A stretch of DNA of 64,000 nt from Halomonas halophila (GCF_030406665.1 NZ_CP129121.1:1364001-1428000); one strand, 5' to 3'; shown: positions 1-10,600, counted from the first letter of the stretch. Translations and numbers: made by a program. The notes: generated from the letters alone by a model not told the origin.

Positions 1-1
1 G

Positions 2-595
2 GTGGCCCTGACCCCGCTGACCGCCGTGGCCAACGAAGGCGCCGAGCGGCTGGCGCACATGCTCGAGCCGTTGGACACCTACGTCGCCGACTTCGACCAG
101 CAGATCCTCGACGGCTCCGGCCAGCGGTTGCAGGAGGCCAGCGGCCGCATGTGGCTGTCGCGCCCGGGCCGCTTCCGCTGGGAAGTGAACGCCCCCTATG
201 AGCAGGTCGTGGTCTCCGACGGCGACGAGGTCACGCTCTACGATCCCGACCTCCAGCAGGCCACCGTCCAGCCGCTGGACGACCGCGTGACCCACACGCC
301 GGCCCTGCTGCTGTCCGGCAGCGCCGACCAGCTGACCGAGAGCTACGAGGTCTCCAGCAGCCAGCAGGGCACCGCCGAGACCTTCGCGCTGGTGCCGAAG
401 AGCCCCGACACCCTGTTCGAGGAGCTCAAGCTGACCTTCTACGGCGAACGGCTCGGCTTCCTGCAGATGACCGACAGCACCGGCCAGCGCACTGCCATCG
501 AGTTCGACGACGTCGAGCAGAACGTGTCGGTGGAAGACTCGCGTTTCGACGTGACGCTGCCGGAAGGCACCGACGTGATCCGCGAGTCGCGCTAG
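2..595 (+). CDS. lolA: Outer-membrane lipoprotein carrier protein LolA (5' end outside window)
   Basis: LolA is the periplasmic chaperone that takes lipoproteins from LolCDE and hands them to LolB at the outer membrane. The visible 197 residues begin near the end of a signal peptide (an AVA-type cleavage site lies about ten residues in), so the true start is upstream of base 1. The segments YVADFDQQILDGSG, SRPGRFRWEVNAPYEQ and VVSDGDEVTLYDPDLQQ match the conserved LolA core in order. In many gammaproteobacteria lolA is followed directly by rarA on the same strand. Here an MFS/MocR pair lies between them and rarA is inverted. A strong hairpin terminator follows the stop codon. Confidence 0.93.
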   Translation: MALTPLTAVANEGAERLAHMLEPLDTYVADFDQQILDGSGQRLQEASGRMWLSRPGRFRWEVNAPYEQVVVSDGDEVTLYDPDLQQATVQPLDDRVTHTPALLLSGSADQLTESYEVSSSQQGTAETFALVPKSPDTLFEELKLTFYGERLGFLQMTDSTGQRTAIEFDDVEQNVSVEDSRFDVTLPEGTDVIRESR

Positions 596-620
596 GCGCC
601 GCCAAGCGCGGATGCCGCCG

Positions 621-664
621 ACGACACCGCCCCCGGAGCAAGCGCTCCGGGGGCGGTGTCGTTT
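621..664 (+). terminator. Rho-independent terminator of lolA
   Basis: An 18-bp perfect stem (arms 622-639 and 644-661, loop AAGC) is followed by a short T run. It starts 26 bases after the lolA stop and abuts the stop codon of the opposing MFS gene. Confidence 0.85.
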
Positions 665-1830
665 CAGGCGGGGTCTCGGGTCGCCAGTCCGGCGCGTTGC
701 TGCTGGCGCCACAGCCGGGTGGCCACCAGCAGGCAGGCGCCGAACAGCGTCACGCCGAAGGCCGTCAGGGCGCCGGCCTGTCCGAGTCGCTCCATCAGGC
801 CGCCGGTGACGACGACCGGCACGCTGAAGCCGAGATAGGCCAGCAGGAAGAAGCCGGCGCTGGCGCGGTCGGGGCGATCCCCGGCAGTTTCGAGCACGCC
901 GCTCAGGCCGCCCAGATAGAGGAATCCGTAGCAGGCGCTGCTGGCGCCCAGCGTGCCCAGCAGCACGGCGAGCAGCTGGCCCTCGAGGGCGCCCCAGGCG
1001 ATCAGGGCGTAGGTCAGCGGCAGGATGGCCAGGCCCAGGCGCACCGAGGTCGCCGGCGCCAGGCGGCGGGCCAGGGGCTGGAAGAGCACGCCGCCGCTGC
1101 AGATGCCGAGGGTCGCGAAGCCGGACCAGGCCGAGAGTGCGTGGCGCTCCAGCACGCCGGGCAGCAGCGCGATCACCAGCCCGACCGTGGCCCAGGCCAG
1201 CAGGATCGCCGCGCCGAAGGTGGCGGCACCGGGCGGATAGGCCGGCAGGCGGATCCGAACGGCGCCGGAGGTGACGGGGCTGTCGTCGCGCAGTCGCCAC
1301 AGGCCGGCCAGGGCCAGCGAGGCCGCGAGCAGATAGCCCCACAGGCTCGGCGGCGTCAGGCTGGGCTCGCGAAGCAGGCTCAGGCTGGTCAGGGCGGCGC
1401 CCAGGCCGAAGCCGAGTGAGGTGCTGGCCGTGACCCAGGCCGTGGCGCGGCGACCATCGCCGGCGGGCATCAGCGCGCGCATGTAGCCGGGGGCCGAGGC
1501 GGCGGTCAGCGCGCTGGCAATGCCCATCAGCAGTCGGGCGAGGCCCAGTGTGATCACGCCGGGGGCGATCAGCGTCAGCAGGGTGGCGGCGAGACACAGG
1601 CCCAGGGCAACGGCGATCAGGGCACGTCGCCCGAACCGCTCCGGCAGGCCGCCGCCGAGCAGCAGCACCGGCAGGATGCCGAGCACGTAGCAGGCGAAGG
1701 CGACGCCGGTGGCGGTCGCGCCGAAGCCGTCGTGGGCGGCCAGGGCATCATAGTAGGGCGCCTGGAGATTGACGGCGGTAGTGATCAGGCAGAGGGCGGC
1801 GGCCAGGCGCAGTCCCGGAAGCGTCGACAT
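664..1830 (-). CDS. MFS transporter
   Basis: A 388-residue major facilitator superfamily permease with about twelve hydrophobic segments. The cytoplasmic loop between helices 2 and 3 carries GGGLPERFGRRALIAV, the usual MFS loop motif. Substrate cannot be told from sequence. The ATG at 1830 was chosen because a GAGGA ribosome site sits just upstream; the longer upstream reading is not membrane-like and runs into the divergent regulator. It is divergent from a MocR-type regulator with 127 bp between starts, the arrangement expected when a MocR protein controls a neighbouring transporter. Its stop is next to the lolA terminator. Confidence 0.85.
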   Translation of the reverse strand: MSTLPGLRLAAALCLITTAVNLQAPYYDALAAHDGFGATATGVAFACYVLGILPVLLLGGGLPERFGRRALIAVALGLCLAATLLTLIAPGVITLGLARLLMGIASALTAASAPGYMRALMPAGDGRRATAWVTASTSLGFGLGAALTSLSLLREPSLTPPSLWGYLLAASLALAGLWRLRDDSPVTSGAVRIRLPAYPPGAATFGAAILLAWATVGLVIALLPGVLERHALSAWSGFATLGICSGGVLFQPLARRLAPATSVRLGLAILPLTYALIAWGALEGQLLAVLLGTLGASSACYGFLYLGGLSGVLETAGDRPDRASAGFFLLAYLGFSVPVVVTGGLMERLGQAGALTAFGVTLFGACLLVATRLWRQQQRAGLATRDPA

Positions 1831-1957
1831 GGGAGTCCTCGGGCGGGTGGATGAGCCTTCAAGCCTCGCACCGTGCCCGCGGCGCCATAAGGTACACTGG
1901 CGGCCGATTTCACGGGAACGGTAGGGGCACGACACCGATGGCCAGCAGGGGCATCCC

Positions 1958-3220
1958 ATGCGGATGATGATCGATCCGCGAGATCCGCGGCCGCGGGTGG
2001 AGCAGCTGACGGACGGCCTGCGAGGCTGGATCGAGCGGCACGCCGCCCCCGGCGATCGGTTGCCGTCGATCCGCCGCCTTGCGGCGTCCCAGGGCGTCGG
2101 CCGCAACATGGTCATCGAGGCCTACGAGCGCCTCGTCGCGCTGGGTCGGATCGTCTCGCGTCCCGGTGCCGGGTTCTACGTGGCCGAGGGCGCCTGCAGA
2201 ACGACGGAGCACCAGGCCCGGGCCGGCATGGCCGACGTGTCCGACGAGATGTGGCAGCAGTTCCAGCCCGAGGGCGAACATCTACGCCTGGGCTGCGGCT
2301 GGCTGCCCACCGCCTGGCGCGACGAGGAGGCCTTCGGCTACGCCCTGCGCCGGGTGACGCGTCAGTCGATGACGGGGTTGTTCGAGTACGGCACGCCGCT
2401 GGGCTCGCCCGAGCTGCGCGCCCTGGTGCAGGAGCGGCTGTGGGGGCTGGGCATTGCGGTCGACGCCAACCAGCTGCTGACCACCGCGGGCGGCAGCCAG
2501 GCCCTAGACGCCATCGTGCGCGGGCTGCTGCGTCCGGGCGATACCGTGCTGGTCGAATCCCCGGGCTACTACAACCTGCTCGGGCTGCTGCATCTGCATC
2601 GGGTCAACGTCGTCGGCGTGCCCCGGACCGAGCATGGCCCCGATCCCGAGCGCCTCGAGGCACTGATCGAGCGCCATGCCCCGCGTCTGTTCTTCTGCCA
2701 TAGCGCCTTGCACAACCCCACCGGCACGACCCTGTCCGAGGCGGTCGCCCGGCGGGTGCTGGCGCTGGCCGAGCGCCATGACCTGTGGATCGTCGAGGAC
2801 GACATCTACGCCGACTTCCAGGCGGCGCCCACGCCGCGACTGGCCGCGCTGGATGGCCTGCGGCGGGTGCTCTACGTGGGGAGTTTTTCCAAGACACTGT
2901 CCTGCTCGCTGCGGGTCGGCTTCATCGCCACGCCGCCGGCGCTGGTCAGAACGCTGGTCGACGTCAAGATGCTCAGCACCATCGCCACCTCGCCGTTTGC
3001 CGAACAGGTGGTGGCGACCCTGCTGCGCAACGGCGGTTATCGCCGGTTGGTGGAGCGGCTGCGGCCGCGCCTCGCGCGGCGCATGGACACTGCCCTGAAG
3101 CTGGCCCACGAGGGCGGTTGGGTGCCGTTCGCGACGCCCCGGGGCGGCATGTTCCTGTGGGCGCGCCACCCGGCGTTCGCCTCGTCCCGGGCGCGGGCCT
3201 TCCTCGCCGACCCGCGATGA
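1958..3220 (+). CDS. MocR/PdxR-type GntR regulator with aminotransferase domain, C-terminally short
   Basis: Residues about 10-75 form a GntR winged helix (PSIRRLAASQGVGRNMVIEAYERL). The rest is a fold-type I aminotransferase domain with the PLP-binding lysine in VGSFSKTLSCSLRVGF and the DDIYADF motif. MocR proteins usually use PLP as an effector sensor, not for catalysis. The protein stops at residue 420, right after GGMFLWARHPAF, where family members normally continue for some 60-70 residues through the end of the small domain. The stop is two bases from the stop of the opposing rarA, and no other frame restores the tail. It probably regulates the divergent MFS gene (inference). Function after the truncation is uncertain. 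Confidence 0.82.
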   Translation: MRMMIDPRDPRPRVEQLTDGLRGWIERHAAPGDRLPSIRRLAASQGVGRNMVIEAYERLVALGRIVSRPGAGFYVAEGACRTTEHQARAGMADVSDEMWQQFQPEGEHLRLGCGWLPTAWRDEEAFGYALRRVTRQSMTGLFEYGTPLGSPELRALVQERLWGLGIAVDANQLLTTAGGSQALDAIVRGLLRPGDTVLVESPGYYNLLGLLHLHRVNVVGVPRTEHGPDPERLEALIERHAPRLFFCHSALHNPTGTTLSEAVARRVLALAERHDLWIVEDDIYADFQAAPTPRLAALDGLRRVLYVGSFSKTLSCSLRVGFIATPPALVRTLVDVKMLSTIATSPFAEQVVATLLRNGGYRRLVERLRPRLARRMDTALKLAHEGGWVPFATPRGGMFLWARHPAFASSRARAFLADPR

Positions 3221-3221
3221 C

Positions 3222-4562
3222 TCAGTCCCGTGCTCGGTCGGCGGCGGCGTCGAGCTCGGCCCGCCACTCCAGCATCTGGCCGTAGCGCTTCTCCTGGCCG
3301 TTGGCGGTGGGCTGGTAGAAGCGTTCGAAGGGCACGTCGTCCGGCCAGCAGTCGTGGGCGCTGCCGGCGGGGTAGCCGTTGGGCTCGTTATGGGCGTAGC
3401 GATAGCCGTCGCCGTGGCCCAGCGATTCCATCAGCTTGGTGGGCGCGTTGCGCAGGTAGGTGGGCACCTCGAGGCGCGGCTGGGCGGCGGCGAACGCCTT
3501 GGCGCGGTTCCAGGCCTGGTCGACGGCGTTGCTCTTGGGCGCCACCGCCAGATGGACGGCGGCGTGGGCGATGGCGCGCTGGCCCTCGTAGTCGCCGAGC
3601 CGCAGGTAGGCGTCCCAGGCCGCCATGGTCAGCGGCAGCGCCTTGGGGTCGGCGTTGCCGACGTCTTCCGAGGCGATGGCGGTCAGCCGGCGGATCACGT
3701 CCAGCGGGTCGCCGCCGCCCTGGATGAATCGCGCGATGTAGAGCAGGGCGGCGTCCTGGCGCGAGGAGCGGATCGACTTGTGGATCGCCGACAGCAGGTC
3801 ATAGTAGTGATCGCCCTGCTTGTCGAAGGCGCTGGCCTGGTGGCCGATCACGTCCTCCAGCGCCTCGCGGGGCAGGCGCTCGCCGTCGCCTTCCTGCACC
3901 GTGAAGTCGCAGGCGGTCTCCAGCAGGCCCAGGGCGCGGCGGGCGTCGCCGGCGGCGGCCCGGGCCAGCAGCGCGAGCACCTCGTCGTCCACGGTGATGT
4001 GTCGGGCGCCCAGCCCGCGGTCGGCGTCGGCAAGCGCGCGGCGGAGCACCTCGGTCACGTCGTCGTCGGAGAGCGACTTCAGCACGTGCACCCGGGCCCG
4101 GGACAGCAGCGCCGAGTTGACCTCGAACGAGGGGTTCTCGGTGGTGGCGCCGATCAGCGTCAGCAGGCCGGACTCCACGTGGGGCAGCAGGGCGTCCTGC
4201 TGGCTCTTGTTGAGCCGGTGGATCTCGTCGAGGAACAGCAGGGTGGGGCGGTCCTGACCCTGGGCGGCTCGGGCGCGGTCCACCGCCGCGCGGATGTCCT
4301 TGACCCCGGCCATTACCGCCGAGAGCCGCTCGAGGTGGGCGCCGGACTCCTCGGCCAGGATCTCGGCCAGGGTGGTCTTGCCGGTGCCCGGCGGGCCCCA
4401 CAGGATCATCGACCGCACCGGGCCGCCCTCGGCCATGCGGCGCAGCGGCTTGCCGGGGCCGACCAGCGCCGGCTGGCCCACGTAATCGGCCAGCCGACGG
4501 GGGCGCATGCGCCAGGCCAGGGGGGCGCTCTCCTCGCTGCTGGCCTGCTGGAACAGGTCCAT
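3222..4562 (-). CDS. rarA: Replication-associated recombination protein A (RarA/MgsA AAA+ ATPase)
   Basis: A 446-residue AAA+ ATPase related to clamp-loader subunits that acts at stalled replication forks. Walker A is GPPGTGKTTLAE (about residues 56-67) and Walker B is LLFLDEIH, followed by sensor 1 GATTENPSF. The C-terminal part has the MgsA-type tetramerisation region (RNAPTKLMESLGHGDGYRYAHN). Length is normal for the family. The start at 4562 gives the usual MDLFQ opening. The gene faces the truncated MocR gene and is inverted relative to lolA. Confidence 0.95.
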   Translation of the reverse strand: MDLFQQASSEESAPLAWRMRPRRLADYVGQPALVGPGKPLRRMAEGGPVRSMILWGPPGTGKTTLAEILAEESGAHLERLSAVMAGVKDIRAAVDRARAAQGQDRPTLLFLDEIHRLNKSQQDALLPHVESGLLTLIGATTENPSFEVNSALLSRARVHVLKSLSDDDVTEVLRRALADADRGLGARHITVDDEVLALLARAAAGDARRALGLLETACDFTVQEGDGERLPREALEDVIGHQASAFDKQGDHYYDLLSAIHKSIRSSRQDAALLYIARFIQGGGDPLDVIRRLTAIASEDVGNADPKALPLTMAAWDAYLRLGDYEGQRAIAHAAVHLAVAPKSNAVDQAWNRAKAFAAAQPRLEVPTYLRNAPTKLMESLGHGDGYRYAHNEPNGYPAGSAHDCWPDDVPFERFYQPTANGQEKRYGQMLEWRAELDAAADRARD

Positions 4563-4751
4563 TTCTGACTCCTTCGCTGACGGCTGCTATGTTGGATACG
4601 CGATGTCGGGCATTGGCTCCCGGCATCGCCAGATCCCGAACGAGGTGGGCGAACCCTGACGGCCGGTGCCATTGGCCAGGAACCCGGAGGGCGAAGGCGC
4701 GTCTAACACCAGTGCCTTCCGTCCATGACCGATATTGAGGAGGCTGCCGCA

Positions 4752-5303
4752 ATGCCCATGCTGAACCAACTGCGCCAGGATCATGCCAACATGGCCCGCA
4801 TGTTGCACGTTCTACAGCTCAAGCAGAAGACCCTGGCCGAGGGCGAACGCCCGAACTTCCAGCTGGTGCGGGAAGTCGTGGATTATATCCTCGATTACCA
4901 GGACAGCTTCAGCCAGCCGCTGGAGCATGTCTGCTCCGAACGCCTGCAGGAACTGGCCCCGGAGACCGAGGCGGTGACCGAGCGGCTGGCCAAGGACTAT
5001 CGTGCCCTCAAGGCCCAGCTCAAGCGCCTCTCCGGCGACCTCGACATGATTCTCATGGATGCCGTAGTGCCCATGGATCGTTTCGCCGACGACCTCAAGG
5101 CGTATCTCGATGCCCATCGGGCCTACCTGCGCGACGAGCGCGAGCTGCTCTTCCCGCTGATTCGCGAGCATTTCTCCGAGGATGACCTCCAGCGGCTTGC
5201 CGAGGCTCTGCCCGAGGGCGCGACCACCGAACTCGAGCGCCTGCAGGAGGCCTACCCCGAGCTCTATGCCGAGCTGCGCGATGCGCCGGAGCCGGTGACC
5301 TGA
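4752..5303 (+). CDS. Hemerythrin-domain protein
   Basis: A 183-residue four-helix-bundle protein with the hemerythrin HHE pattern: RQDHANMARMLHVLQ in helix 1, QPLEHVCSERLQEL in helix 2, and AHRAYLRDERELLFPLI near the C-terminus. The His/Glu residues would bind a di-iron site. Such proteins in proteobacteria are linked to oxygen or NO sensing and iron repair; the role here is not known. The ATG at 4752 was preferred over 4725 because GAGGAGG at 4737-4743 lies eight bases upstream. It stands alone between rarA (divergent) and murI. Confidence 0.85.
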   Translation: MPMLNQLRQDHANMARMLHVLQLKQKTLAEGERPNFQLVREVVDYILDYQDSFSQPLEHVCSERLQELAPETEAVTERLAKDYRALKAQLKRLSGDLDMILMDAVVPMDRFADDLKAYLDAHRAYLRDERELLFPLIREHFSEDDLQRLAEALPEGATTELERLQEAYPELYAELRDAPEPVT

Positions 5304-5474
5304 TTCCCTGCGTCGCCGCCGGGAGACGGCTTCGAGTCCCGGCCCCGCTGAGGTAGAATGCGCCGCATCGTTCGACGGAATGCCTGCGATGCCGATGTTC
5401 GCCTCGACCACCTTCACCCTGATCTTGCCCCTCGTGCCGTCCCGGCCGGGGGGCGAGTGCGTGGTGGCGCGCCG

Positions 5475-6251
5475 ATGACGGGCCCGGTGCTGGTGTTCGA
5501 TTCCGGCGTCGGCGGGCTCTCGGTGGTCGAGGCGCTTCGCCGCCGCCTGCCCGACGTGGTCCTGGCCTACGCCTGCGACAACGCCATGCTGCCCTATGGC
5601 GTGCGCGAGGACGCCTGGCTGGTAGAGCGCATCCTCGCCGTGTGCGAGGCGGCGGTGGCCGCCAGTGGGTGTTGTGGCCTCGTGGTGGCCTGCAACACCG
5701 CCAGCACCCTGGCCCTCGATGCCCTGCGCGAGCGGCTGTCGGTGCCGGTGGTGGGCACCGTGCCGGCGATCAAGCCCGCCACCGGGGCCAGCGAGAGCCG
5801 CCATATCGGTCTTCTCGCCACCAGTGCCACCGTGGCGCGGCCCTATACCGCGCGGCTGATCGAGGCCTTCGCCGGCGACTGCCGGGTCACGCGCCTGGCC
5901 GCCGACCCGTTGGTGGGCGAGGCCGAACGCCTGGTGGCCGGCGAGGTGCCGGACCCCGAGGTGCTGCGCCGGGTGCTGGCGCCGCTGGCCGAGCTGCCGG
6001 ATCTCGATACCCTGGTGCTCGGTTGCACCCACTTCCCGCTGCTGCGCGAGGCGCTCGAGGCCGCGGTACCGCATCCGGTGCGCTGGGTCGACTCCGGTGA
6101 CGCCATCGCCCGGCGCACCGGCCAGGTGATCGTCGCGCCCCAGCGCCGCCCGGCCGTCGAGCGGGGCTGGGTCACCGGCCCCGACACGACCCTGGCCCGG
6201 GGGCTCGCCGGCTTCGGTTTTTCCGAGACACACGCTCTCGTGTTGCCCTGA
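5475..6251 (+). CDS. murI: Glutamate racemase
   Basis: A 258-residue MurI that makes D-glutamate for peptidoglycan. The N-terminus VLVFDSGVGGLSVVEALRR, the first catalytic cysteine (about residue 73, VACNTAST) and the second (about residue 184, LGCTHFPLL) are all present, as is the catalytic Asp in FDSG. The ATG at 5475 places the FDSG motif at the usual distance from the start; the longer upstream reading has no similarity to the family. trmA follows 90 bases downstream on the same strand. Confidence 0.93.
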   Translation: MTGPVLVFDSGVGGLSVVEALRRRLPDVVLAYACDNAMLPYGVREDAWLVERILAVCEAAVAASGCCGLVVACNTASTLALDALRERLSVPVVGTVPAIKPATGASESRHIGLLATSATVARPYTARLIEAFAGDCRVTRLAADPLVGEAERLVAGEVPDPEVLRRVLAPLAELPDLDTLVLGCTHFPLLREALEAAVPHPVRWVDSGDAIARRTGQVIVAPQRRPAVERGWVTGPDTTLARGLAGFGFSETHALVLP

Positions 6252-6341
6252 GGCATCGGCCGGCCCAAGGTGCCGCGCTTTCCGTCTTTCATCGCCCGTA
6301 TTCGACCATCCCTTTCGACCGACCATCTTTCAGGAGCCGCC

Positions 6342-7448
6342 GTGGCCATTCCCGTTGTCGACCCCGACCGCTATGACGAGCAGCTCGCGGCCAAGCGCGA
6401 CCGACTGACCGCCCAGTTCGCCCGTTTCGCTCCACCCGAGCTGGAAGTGCATGCCTCGCCGGCCAGCCACTACCGCCAGCGCTGCGAATTCCGGGTCTGG
6501 CACGAGGGCGACGATCTCTACTATGCCATGTTCGAGGTCGATCCCGAGGACCCGAAGCAGAAGACCGTGGTGCGTCTGGACGACTACCCGGTGGCCGGCC
6601 AGCGCATCAATGAGCTGATGCCGGCACTGCGCGAGCGCCTGCTCGACAACCCGACCCTGCGGCATCGGCTGTTCCAGGTGGAGTTTCTCACCACCTTGAC
6701 CGGCGAGGCGCTGGTGACGCTGATCTATCACCGCCAGCTCGACGAGGCCTGGGAGGTCGAGGCCCGTGCCCTCGAGCAGGCACTGGACATCATGATCATC
6801 GGCCGGGCCCGCAAGCAGCGCCTGGTGCTGACCCGCGACCACGTCTGGGAGCGGCTCGGCGTCGACGGCCGCGAGCTCGTCTACCAGCAGGTGGAGAACA
6901 GCTTCACCCAGCCCAACGCCGAGATCTGTCGTTCGATGCTGTCCTGGGCCCGGGACGTCACCGCCGGCAGCACCGAACGCGACCTGGTGGAGCTGTACTG
7001 CGGCAATGGCAACTTCACCGTGGCCCTGGCGGAGAACTTCCGCCGCGTGCTGGCCACCGAGATCTCGCGCACCTCGGTCGCCAGCGCCCGGGAGAACCTG
7101 GCCGCCAACGGCGTCGACAACGCCGTGGTGGGGCGTATGTCGGCCGAGGAGTTCTCCCAGGCGCTGCGCGGCGAGAAGGGCGGCCGCCGGGTCGCCGAGT
7201 TCGGCCTCGACGACTACGATTTCTCTACCGTGCTAGTCGACCCGCCGCGGGCCGGGCTCGATGAGGACAGCTGTCGTCAACTCAGTGACTACGAGCGTAT
7301 CGTCTATATTTCATGCAATCCGGATACGCTTGCCGACAACCTGGAGACCCTCACCCGTACCCACGAGGTGGTGCGCTTCGCGCTCTTCGACCAGTTCCCC
7401 TGGACCCACCACTGCGAGTGCGGTGTCCTGCTGGAGCGGCGCCGCTAG
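6342..7448 (+). CDS. trmA: tRNA (uracil-5-)-methyltransferase TrmA
   Basis: A 368-residue SAM-dependent enzyme that makes m5U54 in the T-loop of tRNA. Diagnostic segments are SHYRQRCEFRVWHEG near the N-terminus, the SAM-binding ELYCGNGNFTVALAENF, the VDPPRAGLD motif and the catalytic cysteine in YISCNPDTL. The start is GTG at 6342, supported by AGGAG at 6332-6336 and by agreement with the usual TrmA N-terminus; an in-frame ATG at 6270 would add a non-conserved leader. Length is normal. It may be co-transcribed with murI. Confidence 0.95.
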   Translation: MAIPVVDPDRYDEQLAAKRDRLTAQFARFAPPELEVHASPASHYRQRCEFRVWHEGDDLYYAMFEVDPEDPKQKTVVRLDDYPVAGQRINELMPALRERLLDNPTLRHRLFQVEFLTTLTGEALVTLIYHRQLDEAWEVEARALEQALDIMIIGRARKQRLVLTRDHVWERLGVDGRELVYQQVENSFTQPNAEICRSMLSWARDVTAGSTERDLVELYCGNGNFTVALAENFRRVLATEISRTSVASARENLAANGVDNAVVGRMSAEEFSQALRGEKGGRRVAEFGLDDYDFSTVLVDPPRAGLDEDSCRQLSDYERIVYISCNPDTLADNLETLTRTHEVVRFALFDQFPWTHHCECGVLLERRR

Positions 7449-7614
7449 CGGCGAGAACAGACCTCGCTGCCGGGCGAAATGTCAAGGGCGATGCGCAACC
7501 GACATGGTCATGAGGAAAGCGGCATGTGGCTGGGGTGATCGGTGTCGAACGCGTAAGCTGTTGGCAATGCGGGGCTTTGGCCGAGGCCGGGCCCGGCGAT
7601 TCGGTCCAATGATC

Positions 7615-7633
7615 CGGCCGCACGAGGCGGCCG
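7615..7633 (+). other. Hairpin in the leader of the glutamate dehydrogenase gene
   Basis: A perfect 7-bp GC stem (arms 7615-7621 and 7627-7633, five-base loop) ends nine bases before the GAGGTG ribosome site of the downstream gene. There is no T run, so it is not a good terminator for trmA. It could affect translation initiation (inference). Confidence 0.3.
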
Positions 7634-7652
7634 CTGGCAGTCGAGGTGATGG

Positions 7653-10600
7653 ATGCTACAAGTCGCACACGAGGAGGGCCGTCAGGACCTCCTCAAGCAG
7701 CTCGAGGAACGGCTGCAGAGCCGTCTGGAACAGGACAAGGCCGCGTCGGTCGAGGCCTTCGCCCGGCACTTTTATGCGGCGGTGCCTCTGGAGGATCTCG
7801 CCGACCGACGCCTTGACGACCTCTACGGCGCGACCCTCTCGGTGTGGCACTTCATCCAGCAGTTCGATGCCGACGCCCCCAAGGTGCGGGTCTTCAACCC
7901 GGACTTCGAGGAGCACGGTTGGCAGTCCACCCATACCTTCATCGCCGTGCTGCACGAGGACATGCCGTTCCTCGTCGATTCGGTGCGCGTGGAGCTCAAC
8001 CGTCGCGGCATGACCGTGCACGCCATCCACAACGCCGTGCTGGCGGTGGAGCGCGACGCCGATCATCGCCTTTGCCGCGTCAGCGACCCTGGTGCGTCCG
8101 GCGCTCCTGAGACCCGCGAATCGCTGATCGCCATCGAGGTCGACCGCCACTCCGACGTGGCCGAGCTGGAAGAGATCGAGGCCAGCCTGCATGAGGTGCT
8201 GGGCGACGTGCGCACCGCCGTGGCCGACTTCGACCCCATGCGCGAGAAGGTCCGCGAGGCCATCGCCGAACTCGAGACCGGCTGCCCCGAGCAGGTCGAA
8301 GCCGAGGATCATCGCGAGGCGATCGCCTTCCTCGAATGGTTGCTCGAGGACAACTTCACCTTCTTCGGCTACGACGAGTACGAGGTTCTCGAAGACGGCA
8401 GCCGGCAGCGCCTGGACAAGGTCGAGGACAGTGAACTCGGCGTGTTCCGCCTCGACCAGCCGCGCTACCGCGAACGCATTCGCACCGACCTGGGCGTCGA
8501 GGGCGACCGCTTCGTGCTGGTCCCCCAGCTGCTGTCGTTCGCCAAGAGCGCCCATCATGCGCGCATCCACCGGCCGACCTACCCGGACTACATCTCCATC
8601 GACCGCTACGACGAGCAGGGCAACATCGTCGGCGAGCGGCGGTTCCTGGGGCTGTTCACCGCCACCGTCTACAACGATTCGCCGCGCCACGTGCCGATCC
8701 TGCGGCGCAAGCTGCGCTCGGTGATGGAGATCTCCGGCTTCAATCCCAAGGCCCACAACGGCAAGCAGCTGCTGCAGATCCTCGAGGTCTATCCCCGCGA
8801 CGACCTGTTCCAGATCGACGTCGACGAGCTGGCGCAGACCGCGCTGGGCATCCTGGACATCCGTGAGCGGCGCCGGGTGAGGCTGTTCATCCGCGAGGAC
8901 CGCTTCGGCAAGTTCTTCTCCTGCCTCGTGTTCGTGCCGCGCGACGTCTTCTCCACCGAGCTGCGCCTGCGCCTGCAGGAGCTGCTGTGCGAGGAACTCG
9001 ACGCCACCTTCGGCGACTTCAACACATATCTCTCCGAGTCGGTGCTGGCGCGCATCCAGTTCATCCTGCGTTTCAACGGTGACGGCCCGGCGGACTACGA
9101 CATCCGGCGCCTCGAGGACAAGCTGGTCAAGCTGGCGCGCAACTGGCGCGACGACCTGCTCAACGCCGCCATCGAGGGATTCGGCGAGGAGCATGCCAAC
9201 CAGCTGATGGGCCGCTTCCGCGACGCCTTCCCGGCCAGCTACCGCGACGACTTCAGCGCTCGCACCGCGGTCTACGACCTGCAGCATCTCGGGGAGCTCG
9301 ACGACGGCGCGCCCCTGGCGCTGTCGCTGTACCGCCTGATCGAGGAAGAGGGCAGCGGCGTCAATCTCAAGCTGTTCCATCCCGACACCTCGATTCCCCT
9401 CTCCGATGTGCTGCCGATGATGGAGAACCTGGGCCTGCGGGTGCTCGGTGAGCGGCCCTACGAGGTCGGTGCCACCGATCGCGACTACTGGATTCATGAT
9501 TTCACCCTGGAGCATCACACCAGCGTGGAGGTGAATCTGCAGGAGATGCGCGAGCCGTTCATCGAGGCCTTCCAGCGCATCTGGACCGGCGAGGCCGACA
9601 ATGATCCCTTCAACCGGCTGATCATCGGCGCCAACCTGGACTGGCGGGAAGTGGCGATGCTGCGTGCCTACGCGCGCTACCTGAAGCAGATCCGCTTCGG
9701 CATGTCGCAGAACTACATCGCCACCACCCTGGTGAACCATCCCGAGATCACCCGCGAGCTGGTCAGCCTGTTCGAGCTGCGCTTCGATCCCGCCGATCGT
9801 CCCGAGGGCGGCGACATCGCCGACTGCGAGGCGCGCATCCTGGCGCTGCTCGAGGAGGTGCCGAGCCTCAACGACGACCGCATGCTGCGTCGCTACATGG
9901 AGCTGATCCAGGCGACCCTGCGCACCAATTACTATCAGCGCACCGAAGACGGCGGCTTCAAGGACTACATCGCCCTGAAGCTCGAGCCCTCCAGGGTCAC
10001 CGGCATGCCCAAGCCGCGCCCGGCCTTCGAGATCTTCGTCTGCTCGCCGCGGGTCGAGGGCGTGCATCTGCGTGGCGGCAAGGTCGCCCGCGGCGGGCTG
10101 CGCTGGTCCGACCGTCGGGAGGATTTCCGCACCGAGGTGCTGGGCCTGGTCAAGGCGCAGCAGGTCAAGAACGCGGTGATCGTGCCGGTAGGGGCCAAGG
10201 GTGGCTTCGTCTGCAAGCGCATGCCGGAAGGCGCGGACCGCGAGACCGTGCAGAAGGAAGGCATCGCCTGCTACCAGATTTTCATCCGTGCGCTGCTCGA
10301 CGTCACCGACAACCTGGTCGGCGGCGAGGTGGTGCCGCCCGAGTGCGTGGTGCGCCACGACGACGATGACGCCTACCTGGTGGTGGCCGCCGACAAGGGC
10401 ACGGCGACCTTCTCCGACATCGCCAACGAGATCTCCGTCGAGTACGGTCACTGGCTGGGCGATGCCTTCGCCTCCGGCGGCGCCCACGGTTACGACCACA
10501 AGAAGATGGGCATCACCGCCAAGGGCGCCTGGGAATCGGTCAAGCGCCACTTCCGCGGGCTGGGCATCAATACCCAGGAAGACGAGTTCAGCGTGGTCGG

